This document shows, in pieces, positions 37,479 through 48,841 of a stretch of 64,000 bases of DNA. The stretch comes from Niebla homalea. Lineage: Eukaryota > Ascomycota > Lecanoromycetes > Lecanorales > Ramalinaceae. The stretch spans positions 1-64,000 of the forward strand of contig JAHGAU010000015.1 in assembly GCA_019925105.1 (NCBI GenBank), written 5' to 3'. A program made the translations under genes and the position numbers. Positions within the stretch are counted from its first letter, which is position 1, and each line of letters starts with the position of its first letter. A model generated the notes under the pieces. It saw only the letters and a list, made by a program, of their open reading frames with translations, made no database searches and had not been told where the DNA came from.

Positions 37479-39895
37479 ATTATTACCAGACTTATTATTA
37501 CCGGCCTCCATACCATTCTATATATAACGGTAGTAAGAAGAATAAGGGTAATAAGGGTGGTAATTGTCCGGGAACCATAACTTACTTAGGGGTATTAATA
37601 GCTCAGGTGAAGACCCTACCAAGCCTACCCCGGGCCGAGCCGGGGTTAGTCCGATACCAAGAAGCGTTACTGACTGGCTATATTAAGGCCTTTAGCCCCT
37701 TTACTTTTATAACTTCTATACTTTAATATCTTTAATTAAATATAATATATTATTTCAAGTATACTGGCTTATAAGGGCAACTGGGTATTATACCTGGTTA
37801 ATAAATTATAAGTATTATAATAATAATATATAAGTAAGTTACTTGGGTTGTTTATCCCGGCTATTAATTGTAAAGGGTAAGGTAGCTTAATATATATTAA
37901 TAAAAGGCCTTTTCAATTATTATTTATATATTTAGTTTTCCTAGTTATTCTTTTAATTAATATATACCTTTATAATTTTACTTTATACACCGCCCTTATT
38001 ATAAGAATAATTATTAATTAACCCTTCTATAACTATATATTAAGGTATTAGAATAGGTAAGTCTTAATAATAAATAAATAATAGCTATAAAGGTTATTAT
38101 AATATAGGTAATATATATAAATAAGGTATATACGCCAAGACCCCCGGGAGCTAGTCCTTATAGGGTAAGTAGGCCGAGTATAGGAGCAAGGCTACTTGGA
38201 ACCATAATACTATATAGATTATAATTATTATTAAATAAACTTTAAAAGTTTTAACTTTTATTAAAATTAATAAGTTCTACAATATATATTAAGATAAGAG
38301 TTAAGCGATAATAAATCCCCTTAATTAATAATAATTAATTATATTAAAAACGTTATATAAAAAGATTATATAAAATCTTTTTTAAAGAGATTATTATATG
38401 TATTATATATATGCCAAGACCTGGGTACTAAGGCCTAAAGGGGTATAGCGAACGCCCGGTACTTAGCGTATATACTTATATTGCGTATATATAGGTAGAT
38501 AGCTTATTTATTATATATATTATATATATATTTTACCTTAATACTTTTAATACCTGAAAGAGATCGAAAAATATAAAGTTAATATTTGACTTTAAATAAA
38601 GATAAAATTCTAAATCTTTATTATCTTAAATAATAAGAATATTTTTATATTATTACCTTTATTATTTTGTATAAATTAACTTATTTTTCCGCTTAATTTT
38701 GATTTCAAGAAAAATTTATCTTAAAAATATTTATTTCCTGAAAATTTAAATTTAAATTTAATAATATAAATATAATCAATGTTATTCTTAAAATACTTTT
38801 TATTTAAATTAATTTCTGGCTTATTATATATATTAACCTTCTATCAGAAAATCTGCGACCTACTCAGATCGAATAGCCAAAAAAAAAGGAATTTGTTTAC
38901 TTAAACCGCTCGTAAATCACTTACGAGTATCCCGGGAAACTTACAAGCGCTTTAAGCGGTCCTGAACGGGTAAAAAAAGTTTAAAAATAAAAACATTTAA
39001 AGCGGTAAAATAATTGTTTTTATTTTTTATAATTTTTTTTATTAAGCTTTTTTAATAACGGGAATAGCTATAACCCCCTTATAAGCCGTAATATTCTACG
39101 TTTTTAAAAATAGATTTCAGATTCGGTTAATCTAAGTAAAAGTTACCCTTAAAGCTAATAATTTATCCTGAAGGGGGTAACTAAAGGGGGTAATTAAAGG
39201 GGTAATTAAAGGGGTAATTTTATTAAAAAAACGTTAAGTAAAAAAAACTTACGAGTAAACCGGATACTTACGAGCGCTTAAAGGTTAAGCGAAAAGGGAC
39301 ATAAGTTTAACCTATTTAATTTATTCGCTTATACTCGGAATACTTATATATTAGTTCATAAATTTACAGATATAAACTTTATATATAAAGAGAAAGTAAA
39401 GGACGTTTAGAATATTATAAATAAGGTTTTTTTAATGAATATAAATTAATTTTAAAAAGGGTTTAAGAGTATTTACTATAATTGATTTTAAAGTAAATAT
39501 AATTAAAATCATAAGTTTATAAAGGAAATTATTTATATAATAACTCTAGAAAAGGGGAGAATACGGAAGATATTAAGTATATAAGTAGGTATATAAGGTT
39601 ATATATATATTAAGGAAGTTAAATAAGGGTAGAAACGAGTTATATATACTTTAAAAAGGGAGAGTAAAACCAGTTAAACCAATAAATAACTTATATCTTA
39701 CTCACTTATATAAAGGCTTCGGCCCATCTCCAATTAAACTCCGCTAAACTTACTCATTTTGCCCCTTTTTAGTTATACCTCCCGTCTTTTCTGATTTTAA
39801 AAAAATTTTATTAACGGTTATATATATAATTCTTACCAAACATAGGTATTTCGTCCGCTTCCTAGCGCCGGGTACTATATCTTCTGAATTCTACG
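37479..39895. mobile_element. RIP-degraded repeat of unknown type
   Basis: An AT-rich block with sharp edges. GC-rich fragments survive (37590-37690; 38131-38200; 38413-38475). GCCAAGACC occurs at 38134-38142 and 38413-38421. A bipartite ACTTACGAG..ACTTACRAGCGCTT module is present twice (38919-38960 and 39247-39290), and a GGGGTAATTAAA minisatellite runs at about 39171-39220. A 50-residue stop-free stretch near 37550-37710 (T-Y-L-G-V-L-I-A-Q-V-K) has no family I recognise. No LTR pair or terminal inverted repeat was found by eye. Confidence 0.5.
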
Positions 39896-40062
39896 ATGGC
39901 TTAATGGTTGAAAGTTCTTTCAACGAAATTAGACTTGGCACCAACGCTAACCCAGTCTGCGAATAGCGTTACTGATGGCATGACAGTCGGGCTATCTTTT
40001 ACCCGAGACGATTCAAAGAAAGACTTTCATTCCAATCCCATCACGCGCAGGCATAGCTATAC

Positions 40063-41687
40063 ATGTCGGTTTCAAGCCTTTGGAAAGGCTGCATATTCCC
40101 ACACCTCCGCTTGGCATGCCAGAGATCGCTTTGGAGTTTAGTGCCTCTTCAGAAGCAGATGGCTGCCACATATTCTAGGACAGCGTCTATCAGAGATGTC
40201 CTCGCTCTTCACTGTGAGGTGGATGCTGAGCCTTTGCAACGATATAGGCAAGGTGGATATCATCCGACTCATCTATCTGAAGAATTCAAAGATGGTAGAT
40301 ACAAGATTGTACACAAATTGGGTTGGGGGGGCTATGCGACCATTTGGCTTGCAAAAGATTTTCTGTCAGTCACAACTTCCTACCATATTTTGCAAGCACT
40401 CACTCTTGAAGCAGTATATCGCGTTATGTTTCTATCAAAATCCTGGTTTCGAAGACCTCCGATCACGGCCGTGAACGACAGATCCTCGAAAAGCTGGCAC
40501 ATGGATCAGCCGACCACCCCGGAAAGAAGCACGTCATACAACTCTTGGATTCCTTCGAACATGAGGGTCCTAACGGCACTCATGAATGCCTCGTTTTCGA
40601 AGCACTTGGGCCAAACGTGCTCGCCGAAGCCGAGAGGTACAAGAGTAACAGGTTGCCCGGCAGAATAGCCTGGAAGATTTCAAGGCAGACAACCCAAGCA
40701 GTGGCATACCTTCACGCAAATGGCATTTGCCATGGAGGTCAGTCTTGGTTCTGGGATGTTTGACTGTATGGGAGTAGATCTCATAGCTAATGCCTACTGC
40801 CTCCTAGATGTGCATCCTGGTAATATAGTCTTTGCTCCCACTCCGTTAACATCGTATCGCTCAGATGAAGAAGTCATGGAGTACCTAGGTAAGCCAGAGA
40901 TTAGTGACGTTTTGCCCTCAAGGGGCCATTCGTGGACAACACACGCTCCCCGGTATCTTGTTCGTCCGGCCTCGTCCACTTCTCTTGTTCGAGACGCTGG
41001 AAGTTGTCAGATCAGGCTCATCGACTTCGGAGAAGCCTTTCCAGAGGGACAGCAACACCAAGTCCACTGCCCCTTGGTGTTCCGAGCCCCTGAAACTATT
41101 CTCACATCCCATTGGGACCTTCGAATGGACATATGGAGTTTAGGGTGCACGGTATTATCACAAGTGAATGCTCTCATGGGACTTCTCACTGATGAAATTA
41201 AGCTGTTTGAACTTGTTGTGGGATATCCACCTTTTGATAATATTTTTCCTAAAGAAGATGAATTGATTCGAGAATGGGTTTCGATGTTTGGCGACCTGCC
41301 GACTGAATGGGGAGAAGATCTTCCCTCATTGAAAGATATCAGTAGGTGCATTTTACATGCCTATGCTCAATTGTACCTCATGATTTGGCCCACTGCATTC
41401 CAAGCCACCAATCTTCCTTCGAGTATCCACAGTCCTGGCTTGGTAATTCAAGAAGACTAACATCAATTTAAGGAGATTCAGAGTTCGATGCGTTTAACTT
41501 ACGCGATTGGCTTCATCAGACATATTTCGACGAAGATAAAAAGCCCGACTTCTCGAGGAGAGACATCGATGCACTAGGTGATCTACTGGACTTAACGCTA
41601 CAGTATCGCAATTCCGACCGCCCTCAAGCATCTGAGTTGCTTGATCATGCCTGGCTTCGGCGCAATCCGTTTGATCTACTACAGTGA
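40063..41687 (+). CDS. SRPK-like Ser/Thr protein kinase
   Basis: Five exons by my splicing (40063-40364, 40415-40737, 40808-41151, 41203-41341, 41473-41687; 440 aa, all phases agree). After Y-R-Q-G-G-Y-H-P, typical of fungal SRPK-like kinases, come the glycine loop K-L-G-W-G-G-Y (85-91), the V-x-I-K lysine (Lys109), the catalytic H-G-D-V-H-P-G-N (Asp209, Asn214; the family's R-D is replaced by G-D), D-F-G (Asp281), an A-P-E motif, and W-S-L-G-C. The C-terminus ends with the usual R-P-x-A-S-E-L-L-x-H-x-W. Known family role: phosphorylation of SR-type or other proteins; many fungal members are lineage-expanded and uncharacterised. The first 32 residues before a second Met (40159) are basic and hydrophobic, so a mitochondrial presequence or a downstream start are both possible. 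Intron 3 is 51 bp and stop-free, so retention would insert 17 residues in frame. Confidence 0.85.
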
Positions 41688-42300
41688 TAAGAGTTGTGTT
41701 ATGTAACACCCTATCAGCCAAGCCTTTTGGTGGGTGACAATAAGTTCTGCGTGGCAATATGAAGACAGTAGCAAGCCCCTTGACTTCGACTTCCGTTGTG
41801 CCCTGGCGGGTGTCTCTTAAAGCGTGGTCGTGTTGACATTGGTTGCTTAATTGATGAAGAGCAACGGAAGCATGGGGTTGCAATCGTCGGCTTCTAACAC
41901 TGTGTCTAAATGTGTGTTCCTCTGATGATCATTTAAGCATCAGTTGTGTCAAATGTGCCAATTCTTCAGGAAATTTTTGCCCCACTACTCACGAGCGTCA
42001 GCACCCATCGATGTGTGGTGGAGCTTCTCTATGATAACACACGACCTTGACACTTGTGAATTCACTTATCGCCTGTCCACTAGCGTGTTCAGGCACCTGT
42101 GTCAGTTCTCAGTGTCGGCCAGTGCACCTCTTCTATTCCTGCATCTTCTGTCATCAGCGTCTTCCTCCACATTCTGTTCGTCTTGCACCACAACATACCT
42201 AACCCCTCAATCAAACCTGACAGCTCACCATCACGATAGCCTTGCATCTGCATTTGCAGTTTCCACTTACGTCAATCTACTTTCCCTTACTAGCTACACA
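41688..42300. other. Intergenic region, no gene seen
   Basis: Pyrimidine-rich from about 42120 to 42300, fitting the promoter/5' UTR of the next gene. An open frame continues upstream of that gene's chosen start to 41944, but its Phe/Ser/Thr-rich translation does not look like protein. A 129-codon minus frame (41494-41883) is an antisense shadow of the last kinase exon. Confidence 0.5.
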
Positions 42301-44139
42301 ATGGTTAGGACTCGTTCAAGCCTTGATACTAGTAAAGGCTTCCCATGTGTGATGTCTGAGCGCAGTCGCAAGAGAAAGACCTCGGCCAATCCTCTCTCTT
42401 CGGAACAGCTAGGTCAAAAGCGAAAGTCTGCACCTGATACCTCACCATCAGAGCAACCAGTGAGGAAGAAGCAGGCGAGAGAAACTCGATTCGCCGCGGC
42501 TCGATGTCATGGCGTAGCTCCCATCCACAAGAAACGCAAGAGTGGAGAGGACGACTTCGCCTCTGAGGGTCACAAAGATGAAGCTGCCGACGATTCGGAA
42601 CCCTCCAATCACAAGAAGCTGAAGGTGACAGCCTCAGCAGCCGAGGAGGGCTCCGGGCGCAAGCTTCTTTCTCGAGGACCAACCTTGTTGTCCATGCCCC
42701 GAGAGGTACGGGACATGATCTTGGGGTGCATCGTTGGCAACCGGACGTTGCATATTGAGCGGGGAAACACCTGGAAAAAGGTCGAAAGTGCCTACCAGGT
42801 AAGTGACATGCTTGCTTCGAATCAGCGCTGGTCTAACCTTTGCTAGGTCTTGGATCGAGACGTTCTCCGTCATGCCGTCTGTGAAGCGCACGGTACTACG
42901 CGTTTAAGTCGCTGCAGAAAAGGTGACAACCAATCGACCCATGACGAAGAATCGCGGACCTACTTCCAACGCCACGGCAAGTGCTGTAGGCCAAGTTCCG
43001 ACATCTCTTGCGGTTACGAATTCCCCAGCTTCGTAAGTAACGAAGTTGAACACATCACACCCGCTATCCTTCAGACGTGTCGTCAGCTTCACGACGAAGG
43101 TACCACGATAATGTACGGATCCAACACCTTCTCGTTCACGGACGCTTCTTCCTTCCAGAAATTCTTGAGAGTACGGACGAGGGCTCAAGCGTCTGAGATG
43201 AAAAGCATTGAGTTGGGCGCTACTGGCGAGATGCCAGACTCAGCGAATCCAGGCTTTATGACTCCCAAATGTCGATCCTACTACCAGGAGTTTTACCAGT
43301 CTCTGAGCAGTTGGAATCTTGAGGCTTTGAGCCTTCTGCAAAAGCTCACTGACCTTAGACTCTACTACCTCGATCAAACGCCAATGTTCATAGTGAGCGG
43401 GCAAAGCAATGGCGGCCTCAGGTCTGCAAAGACGAGAATCATCAAGAGAGGCCTCAAAGCCGCGTTTGGGGACCTGCGATTTCTGGATTGTGTCAAGTCA
43501 TCCTGTCAAGTTACCGTGAAGGTGGCTGAGTATTTTGGTCCGATCAACTGCAATACCAATCCCGCGACGCTGAGAGTTCCGTCTAGTTCATCTTTGTCTA
43601 ACCCTGCTCTTAAGGCGCATGGGGCTCTTGCTGATTCGGAAGTCGACCGCCTGGCTAAGGACTTCAAGACTGAGATTGTGAGTCCAATGGCTCATCTGCA
43701 AGTCCTGTTCGACCAAGAGGAAGCAATCAACACGGAAGAGAGGCAATTTCTCGCTACTAAGGCACGTTGCCTCAAATCTGAACGACAAATACAGGCTCAG
43801 CGATCCAGGTCGGAGGAGATGGGAAGGAAGGAGACCTCACACCGGGCAAAAATAGCTTTCCTTGAAACAAAGATGAGGCGATATCGACACGCGTACATGA
43901 AGGGCGAGAACACTTATCTCCATATGAAAAAGGAGTACAAAGCTCTCAAGCGTGATGCAGAGGATGCCGGACAGGCGAAGCAGCTTGCGGCTTCCGTTAC
44001 CGGACGTATGCAAATTGAGCTTAACGACTTGGAACGTCAGCTTGAGCAGCGGGTGAAAGGAGTGTTCTGGCCGCTCGAAGACAGGCTGCAGTCGCTGAGA
44101 GATGCACTCGGAGCACCGCCTTCCTCTCAGCGTTCATAA
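42301..44139 (+). CDS. Basic, coiled-coil protein with fungal DUF7730/2EXR-like core
   Basis: Two exons (42301-42798, 42847-44139; 596 aa) separated by a 48-bp intron with perfect GTAAGT donor and TAG acceptor. Residues 1-130 are Lys/Arg/Ser-rich with K-K-R-K-like clusters (likely nuclear targeting). Residues 135-300 contain L-L-S-M-P-R-E-V-R-D-M-I-L, then P-A-I-L-Q-T-C-R-Q-L-H-D-E-G and M-Y-G-S-N-T-F-S-F. That is the pattern of the widespread F-box-related fungal domain (2EXR/DUF7730) of unknown function. Residues about 455-560 are a long charged coiled coil. I chose the start at 42301 because it follows a CT-rich leader and has ACAATGG context. Function unknown; dimerisation through the coiled coil is inferred. 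Confidence 0.8.
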
Positions 44140-44929
44140 AGCTGCCCTTGAGGATATTCACCCATGCATCCTCCAGAGGTATCTACCTGAAGCATCTTCA
44201 GGCGACCATCCACCAGTACACAACATACGAGATTGAGTGGCTCTCAGCCAGATTTCTTGTGATCACTGTAAACGCGCAGTGTTTTGCTTCTTGAGAAGAG
44301 GTCCTGAAAAGTTGACGTCTTGGTCACGAAGTGCTTCACTAATGCAATAACACTTAGGAAATTAGCAGAAACGCTCGAATTGCACACCAAAAGAGACTGT
44401 CCAGCGAAGTTGACTTCTCTCACATTTGGTAGTCAGGTCAAAAAGATTGGATGAGGGGGTCTGGGATTGTTGCATCTAGATCAAAAGCATGACAGAAGTG
44501 TCGGAATTGCCAAATGGGCTCATTGAGAGGCTGCGAATGAGATGTAAACCCTCGTCGCCATACTCTACATGTACAAGCGATTCCCTTAATATGTAGGTCT
44601 GCTACGTTTGATCTCTCAAACGCATTATGCAGAAAGCACTGGCACACCTAATGTATGTTGGAATAATTACTCAGCCCCAAATGGCTACTGAATAGAGACT
44701 ATTCTTCCTGGAGTCCATGATGCGTGGTTGGAATGAAGATGGTCAGGAATATGAATGAATGCGAGATTCATGAGGGTAATCCATTACCATGCCATTGATT
44801 GCCTTCAATTCTTGATCTTTGCATACCATGAAGTCCCGAGGATACTCCTCCATTTACCGTCTCGGTGTCCCTTACGTTGCTTCACGTCTCGCGCGCCAAA
44901 GTGGTTCGCTTTGTAAAGCCCAGACCCAC
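44140..44929. other. Intergenic region, no gene seen
   Basis: Lies between two convergent genes; only chance frames under 70 codons. It should contain both 3' ends. Confidence 0.5.
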
Positions 44930-46129
44930 TCACATAAATAGCCCCCTCAATACTCCCCCCAGCACATTCTCGAGACCAACATTCACTTCCCCCAGGCCAA
45001 CTAGTATGAGCTCCCTCCCAAGCCTGACGCACTCCTTCAAGGCCGCTTCGTCGCCCCACTCCGCTCCTAATCTTGCAGGCCAACAGATTAGATGCGTGCC
45101 CATGTGAATAACCAATCGATTCACGTCGATCGAATTGAGCTTCCCATACCGATCCAAAAATGCACGCAGCAGACCCTTCGACCCACGGAATGTATCGAGC
45201 AGCCAAGCTTCGGCTGCGAATTGCGCCACATCGGTTGCCGGGTTGCCGCGGCGGGACATCTCGAAATCAACGACGGTGAGGTGCGGTGATGGAAGCAATG
45301 CATTTGTCACGTCAGCGTGGATAGCGCTATCGCCGGAGGAAAGGAGGATGTTGCCAGGCCAGAAGTCACCATGGCAAATAGCGTCATCATCCCTCAATAG
45401 AGCGCTGCCGTATTTCACACTGACTCGCTCGCCAAGCTGATAACCTTCTTCGCCGTAGCCGTATTGCTTTAAAGTAGAGGCTAAGGCGTTGTACGAGAAG
45501 CGATAGATAGATTTCGAAAGGGTATCATTCTCCCAGGTGCACCACCAGTCTGATATTTTGGACGATGGGGAGATCGACTTCGAGGGGTTCACCGTCGAGG
45601 TGTGTAGTTGGGCGAGCCAAGAGGCGAGTTCCGAACCCAAGGTCTGGATAGTCTCTGCTTTTTGACTGCTGTAGGCGGCTTTGAGGGTGGTGGTACCACC
45701 GTCGAGGATGGTTAATACGTGGTTCTCTGTGTCGTAATTCTGCACTTGCACTGGAGCGACAAGGGGGTTCCGGGGAAGAATTTCAGCGAGTGTCGTCAGG
45801 ACTGCATGTTCCAAGTTCATGCGTGAGGTGGGGAAGGCAAAGGCTGGATTTTGAGCAATGTACGGTTGGGCGTGCTTCAAAATGAGAGCTGATTTGTTTG
45901 TGCCAGAATCACCAGCACCATGGGACACCAGTGGATAGGTCAGCGTAAGGCGGAAGACGAAATTGCAGGTGCCACCGGAGAGTAACTCCAGATCTTTGAA
46001 TGCAATATTTCGGCTCGTCAAGTAAGCTGACATCTTTGGCACGGTCGTGAGGTCCATGGTGGGATTCCACTCGCTTGCCTTGTCCATACAGTAATCGGTG
46101 ATGGTGCAAGCTTCCCTGCTGTGGGTCAA
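44930..46129 (-). CDS. APH-family phosphotransferase (methylthioribose-kinase-like)
   Basis: Single-exon 399-aa protein with an aminoglycoside-phosphotransferase (protein-kinase-like) fold. Seen: S-G-G-T-C-N-F-V-F-R (nucleotide loop, about 51-60), A-L-I-L-K-H (Lys85), Brenner motif C-H-G-D-F-W-P-G-N-I-L (252-262; catalytic Asp255, Asn260) and metal-binding V-V-D-F-E (Asp288), followed by R-G-N-P-A-T-D-V-A-Q-F. These motifs match fungal phosphotransferases annotated as kinase-like or as methylthioribose-kinase-related. The substrate cannot be told from sequence; a role in small-molecule phosphorylation is inferred. Internal Met codons at about residues 15 and 25 are alternative starts; the family region begins near residue 28, so a shorter form is quite possible. 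Confidence 0.85.
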   Translation of the reverse strand: MTHSREACTITDYCMDKASEWNPTMDLTTVPKMSAYLTSRNIAFKDLELLSGGTCNFVFRLTLTYPLVSHGAGDSGTNKSALILKHAQPYIAQNPAFAFPTSRMNLEHAVLTTLAEILPRNPLVAPVQVQNYDTENHVLTILDGGTTTLKAAYSSQKAETIQTLGSELASWLAQLHTSTVNPSKSISPSSKISDWWCTWENDTLSKSIYRFSYNALASTLKQYGYGEEGYQLGERVSVKYGSALLRDDDAICHGDFWPGNILLSSGDSAIHADVTNALLPSPHLTVVDFEMSRRGNPATDVAQFAAEAWLLDTFRGSKGLLRAFLDRYGKLNSIDVNRLVIHMGTHLICWPARLGAEWGDEAALKECVRLGRELILVGLGEVNVGLENVLGGVLRGLFM

Positions 46130-46415
46130 ATGTCGGCAAGAAATTCAAGATTAGTGGCTACAGCAAGGCGCAAGTACGGATTCAGTGGGTTCGCAAAGAG
46201 TGCAAATTGTTGTTCGAGAAGAAAGTAAAAGCGATCAATGATCAAAATCAAGCCCGGCACAAGCGGAGATGATGTGAGTCATTCTCGCTTGTATACGCTA
46301 AGCTCAGAGACCTCAGAGGGCAGAACAATGTAAGAAGACGTCACGACGTAATTCCCCGCCAGTTGTAATGCTACGATACAAATTCATCCCAGCCTGCCCT
46401 GCCGAGTCAAGTGAA

Positions 46416-46855
46416 TCAATCCACTCTGCACTGCAAAAAGTCATCGCCGCTCGCGCCCGTATGGGTAATGACACCCTGGTATGCACAGCTTTCGGTGAAG
46501 ACGACACGGTCTGCGCCTGGGCTGCCACCTGTGTACACCTTGTAGCTGTTCAATATCGGGAACTCATAGTAAGGACCGTTGGCTGGGAAGCTGAACCCTT
46601 CGTAATCGTTGTATTGGTGCGGGTAGCCTCCAGGATCGCTGCCGGAGTTCAGATCCGAGCATCCTTGAGAGACGGCATCGTCGATGTCAGACTGATAGTA
46701 ACATGTGCTACCGCAAGTATCCACACATTGACGGCGAGTGAGTGAGGGGAGGGCGAGTGCAAGTGGTGCAAGAAGAATGAGAAACTAGATACCAGAAGTC
46801 AGAGATCGTGAATAGTAGGGTGAAAGGATCGAGATAATACCTTTGCAGCCTGCAT
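46416..46855 (-). CDS. Secreted guanyl-specific ribonuclease (RNase T1/F1/N1 family)
   Basis: Two exons: 46841-46855 (M-Q-A-A-K) and 46416-46784; 56-bp intron; 127 aa. Residues 1-17 form a signal peptide (hydrophobic F-L-I-L-L-A-P-L-A-L-A), possibly followed by a Arg-Arg propeptide site (22-23). The mature enzyme has the catalytic set His61, Glu79, Arg98, His113 within Y-P-H-Q-Y, Y-Y-E-F-P, G-A-D-R-V-V-F and T-H-T-G-A-S-G. Their spacing (18, 19, 15) equals that of RNase T1 (His40, Glu58, Arg77, His92). Cysteines near both ends fit the family disulfides. Known activity: cleaves single-stranded RNA after guanosine through a cyclic phosphate. The intron within the signal-peptide codons makes a plain ORF search miss the start. 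As a secreted RNase it may be nutritional or act on a host or competitor; that is inference. Confidence 0.93.
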
Positions 46856-46955
46856 TGTGTAGACGACCAAAAGTTTCAACAGGGAGACACAAGGGAGACT
46901 GGAGTGATGGAATTTGGGGGTCGTAAAGTTCGTGTCAAGGAACAGCGACCGACAG

Positions 46956-46965
46956 CTTTTTATAA
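46956..46965 (-). promoter_or_regulatory. TATA-box-like element of the RNase gene
   Basis: TTATAAAAAG on the minus strand, about 100 bases upstream of the RNase start codon, in otherwise GC-balanced DNA. The position fits a TATA box with a short leader. Confidence 0.45.
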
Positions 46966-46969
46966 CCAG

Positions 46970-48841
46970 GGGTGCCGCAATGAGCCTTTGCCCCCTTTCA
47001 CTCCAGGCTAGAGAATGATGTCAGATTTCACATCTATTGGCAAGCGGTGCAAGTTACCGCAAAAGGCAGCTCTTGATGGTACGCAACATCCACGACTTTA
47101 CAAGGGAGATTCGCGACTTGGGCTATTTGAGGGGACCAATGGCTTGTTGTTCCTCCATCACATGTAAGTAATGATGTGAGTGAGCAACGTCGCGAGCTCT
47201 CAGCAGGCGACGAACCCAAAAATTGGTGCATTCGATCTATTGGCGAATAGAGATCCTCAAAAGCACCCACATGCATGGAGGGATTGATATGCGAAGCACT
47301 TTCTCAGACTCCATAGGCAGCGGCGGGCGCCGAGATGCACGGATCATCATTCGCTTAGGTAGTCAAATAAGGGCGCAGCTAGTCTCAGGGGCTTCGACCT
47401 CCCTAAAATGGGTTTTACTCCGCAAAAATGATGTCAATAATTTCATCAACCCTGAATGAGCCAGAGTCTTGAAGGGGCCAATCTGTAGGTTTTATAACCC
47501 TTCAGCGAGACATGTAATGCGCCAATCTATCCCTGGACGTATCGAGTGAACCATGCATCCGCCAGGCATTGCCAATCTTCAACCGTAGATGTGGATGATC
47601 AGCCCTTACTCATCTGCTCCAACAGAACTCAATGTAATTCTATCTATCAATGCGTACCTCGAGAGATGACGTTGCGGCCAGCTAGTGTTAATGAGGGACC
47701 ACTGAACAGAGCCCTGTTTGCCCTCGGCCTCCGGAGTCTGATCAATTCGCGGGGTGCGAGTTGCAGAGCCTACAGTTGAATTCGCTTGGTGAAGGGACAT
47801 ATTGCCAACCGCAGTGGTCACTGATCTTCCCTACCCTCAATCTTGTCGGATACAGTGACAGTGACAATCTGTGCCGGCTCTTTGAAGAATATGCTGGCGT
47901 TGGGAAAGGGGCAAGAAGATTGGGACGAGATCACAAAGAGAAAAGGCCGAGTGGTGTCACTCTTTCCACTTGGTCGTGCGTAGTTTTGTAATTCGCCTTC
48001 AATCATCACCTTGCATGGCGTTGAGCAACGATTAAAAGTTTAAGGGTGTAGAATTCAGCGCCATTCCGCCTCTGACAGTAGCTGCAGGATCGGTTCTTCT
48101 ACCAATTTCGAGAGACTTGATCGACTCTTCCAAGATCTTTGTCATTGGCGTTCAGCTGCCCCAACTTCTCCCATGCTCGGGGCTGACTCAAGGTTCGGTC
48201 CGGACAGCCGACCTGTGCCGGGCTGCGTACCAAATCTTGAATTGAGATGAGAGGGAGCGCTTGCTTCGCAGAAGCCACTTCTCGACGCAGAGATTGGTTC
48301 GACAAGGCGAGATGCACTGCTCTCCCGTACATTGTGCACATAGCGATTGACAAGAGAAAAGTTGAAGGCTGCTGAGATGGCTGAGATTGATGCCTAGATT
48401 TCGACGAGTATCTCAGGCAGTAAAACGTGGGAGGAAATCGTGAACAGAGCCATGCGTCAGGATCACTCCCTTCCCCGCTTGTAGTGCAAAGTTTTGTCTC
48501 CAATATCCTTCAGTATCGCATTTGTATAAGATACGCGGCACAGTAACTTCCCGGCGAAAACGGTGGGAGACTTAAGCTGTTGAGATGTAAAAACGCCCTG
48601 CCGCAGTGAGGCTCAGCAGCAGTCGCACACACTGAGGGTTAAATTGTCACTTCAAGTCGGCCTTATCTCTTGCATAGAGCACGTCACCCCGCCGCAAGCG
48701 CAATCTCGATAGTCTCCACGAACATATATTATGATTGCTATCAGCCATCAGCCCAATTACGGTCAGTCGTAGTACAGTCAACTCTGGGCTATCACGTGGA
48801 ATTTAGAAGTCTTCAAAGTAACCGGGGATACAGAGGTTTGC
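46970..48841. other. Long intergenic region without supported genes
   Basis: Nearly 1.9 kb between the divergent RNase and membrane-protein genes. Frames up to 134 codons (48099-48503 minus) have no domain, no signal peptide and Ser/Gln-biased translation. It may hold regulatory sequence for the secreted RNase or a poorly conserved gene I cannot see. Confidence 0.45.

Noticed and set aside
41494..41883. 129-codon minus-strand ORF
   Set aside because: Overlaps the last exon of the kinase, whose frame is supported by a matching C-terminal kinase motif.
41944..42300. N-terminal extension of the basic coiled-coil protein
   Set aside because: Low-complexity Ser/Phe/Thr-rich translation of a CT-rich leader; the Met at 42301 has better context.
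48099..48503. 134-codon minus-strand ORF
   Set aside because: No signal peptide, domain or splice support; overlapped by another frame.
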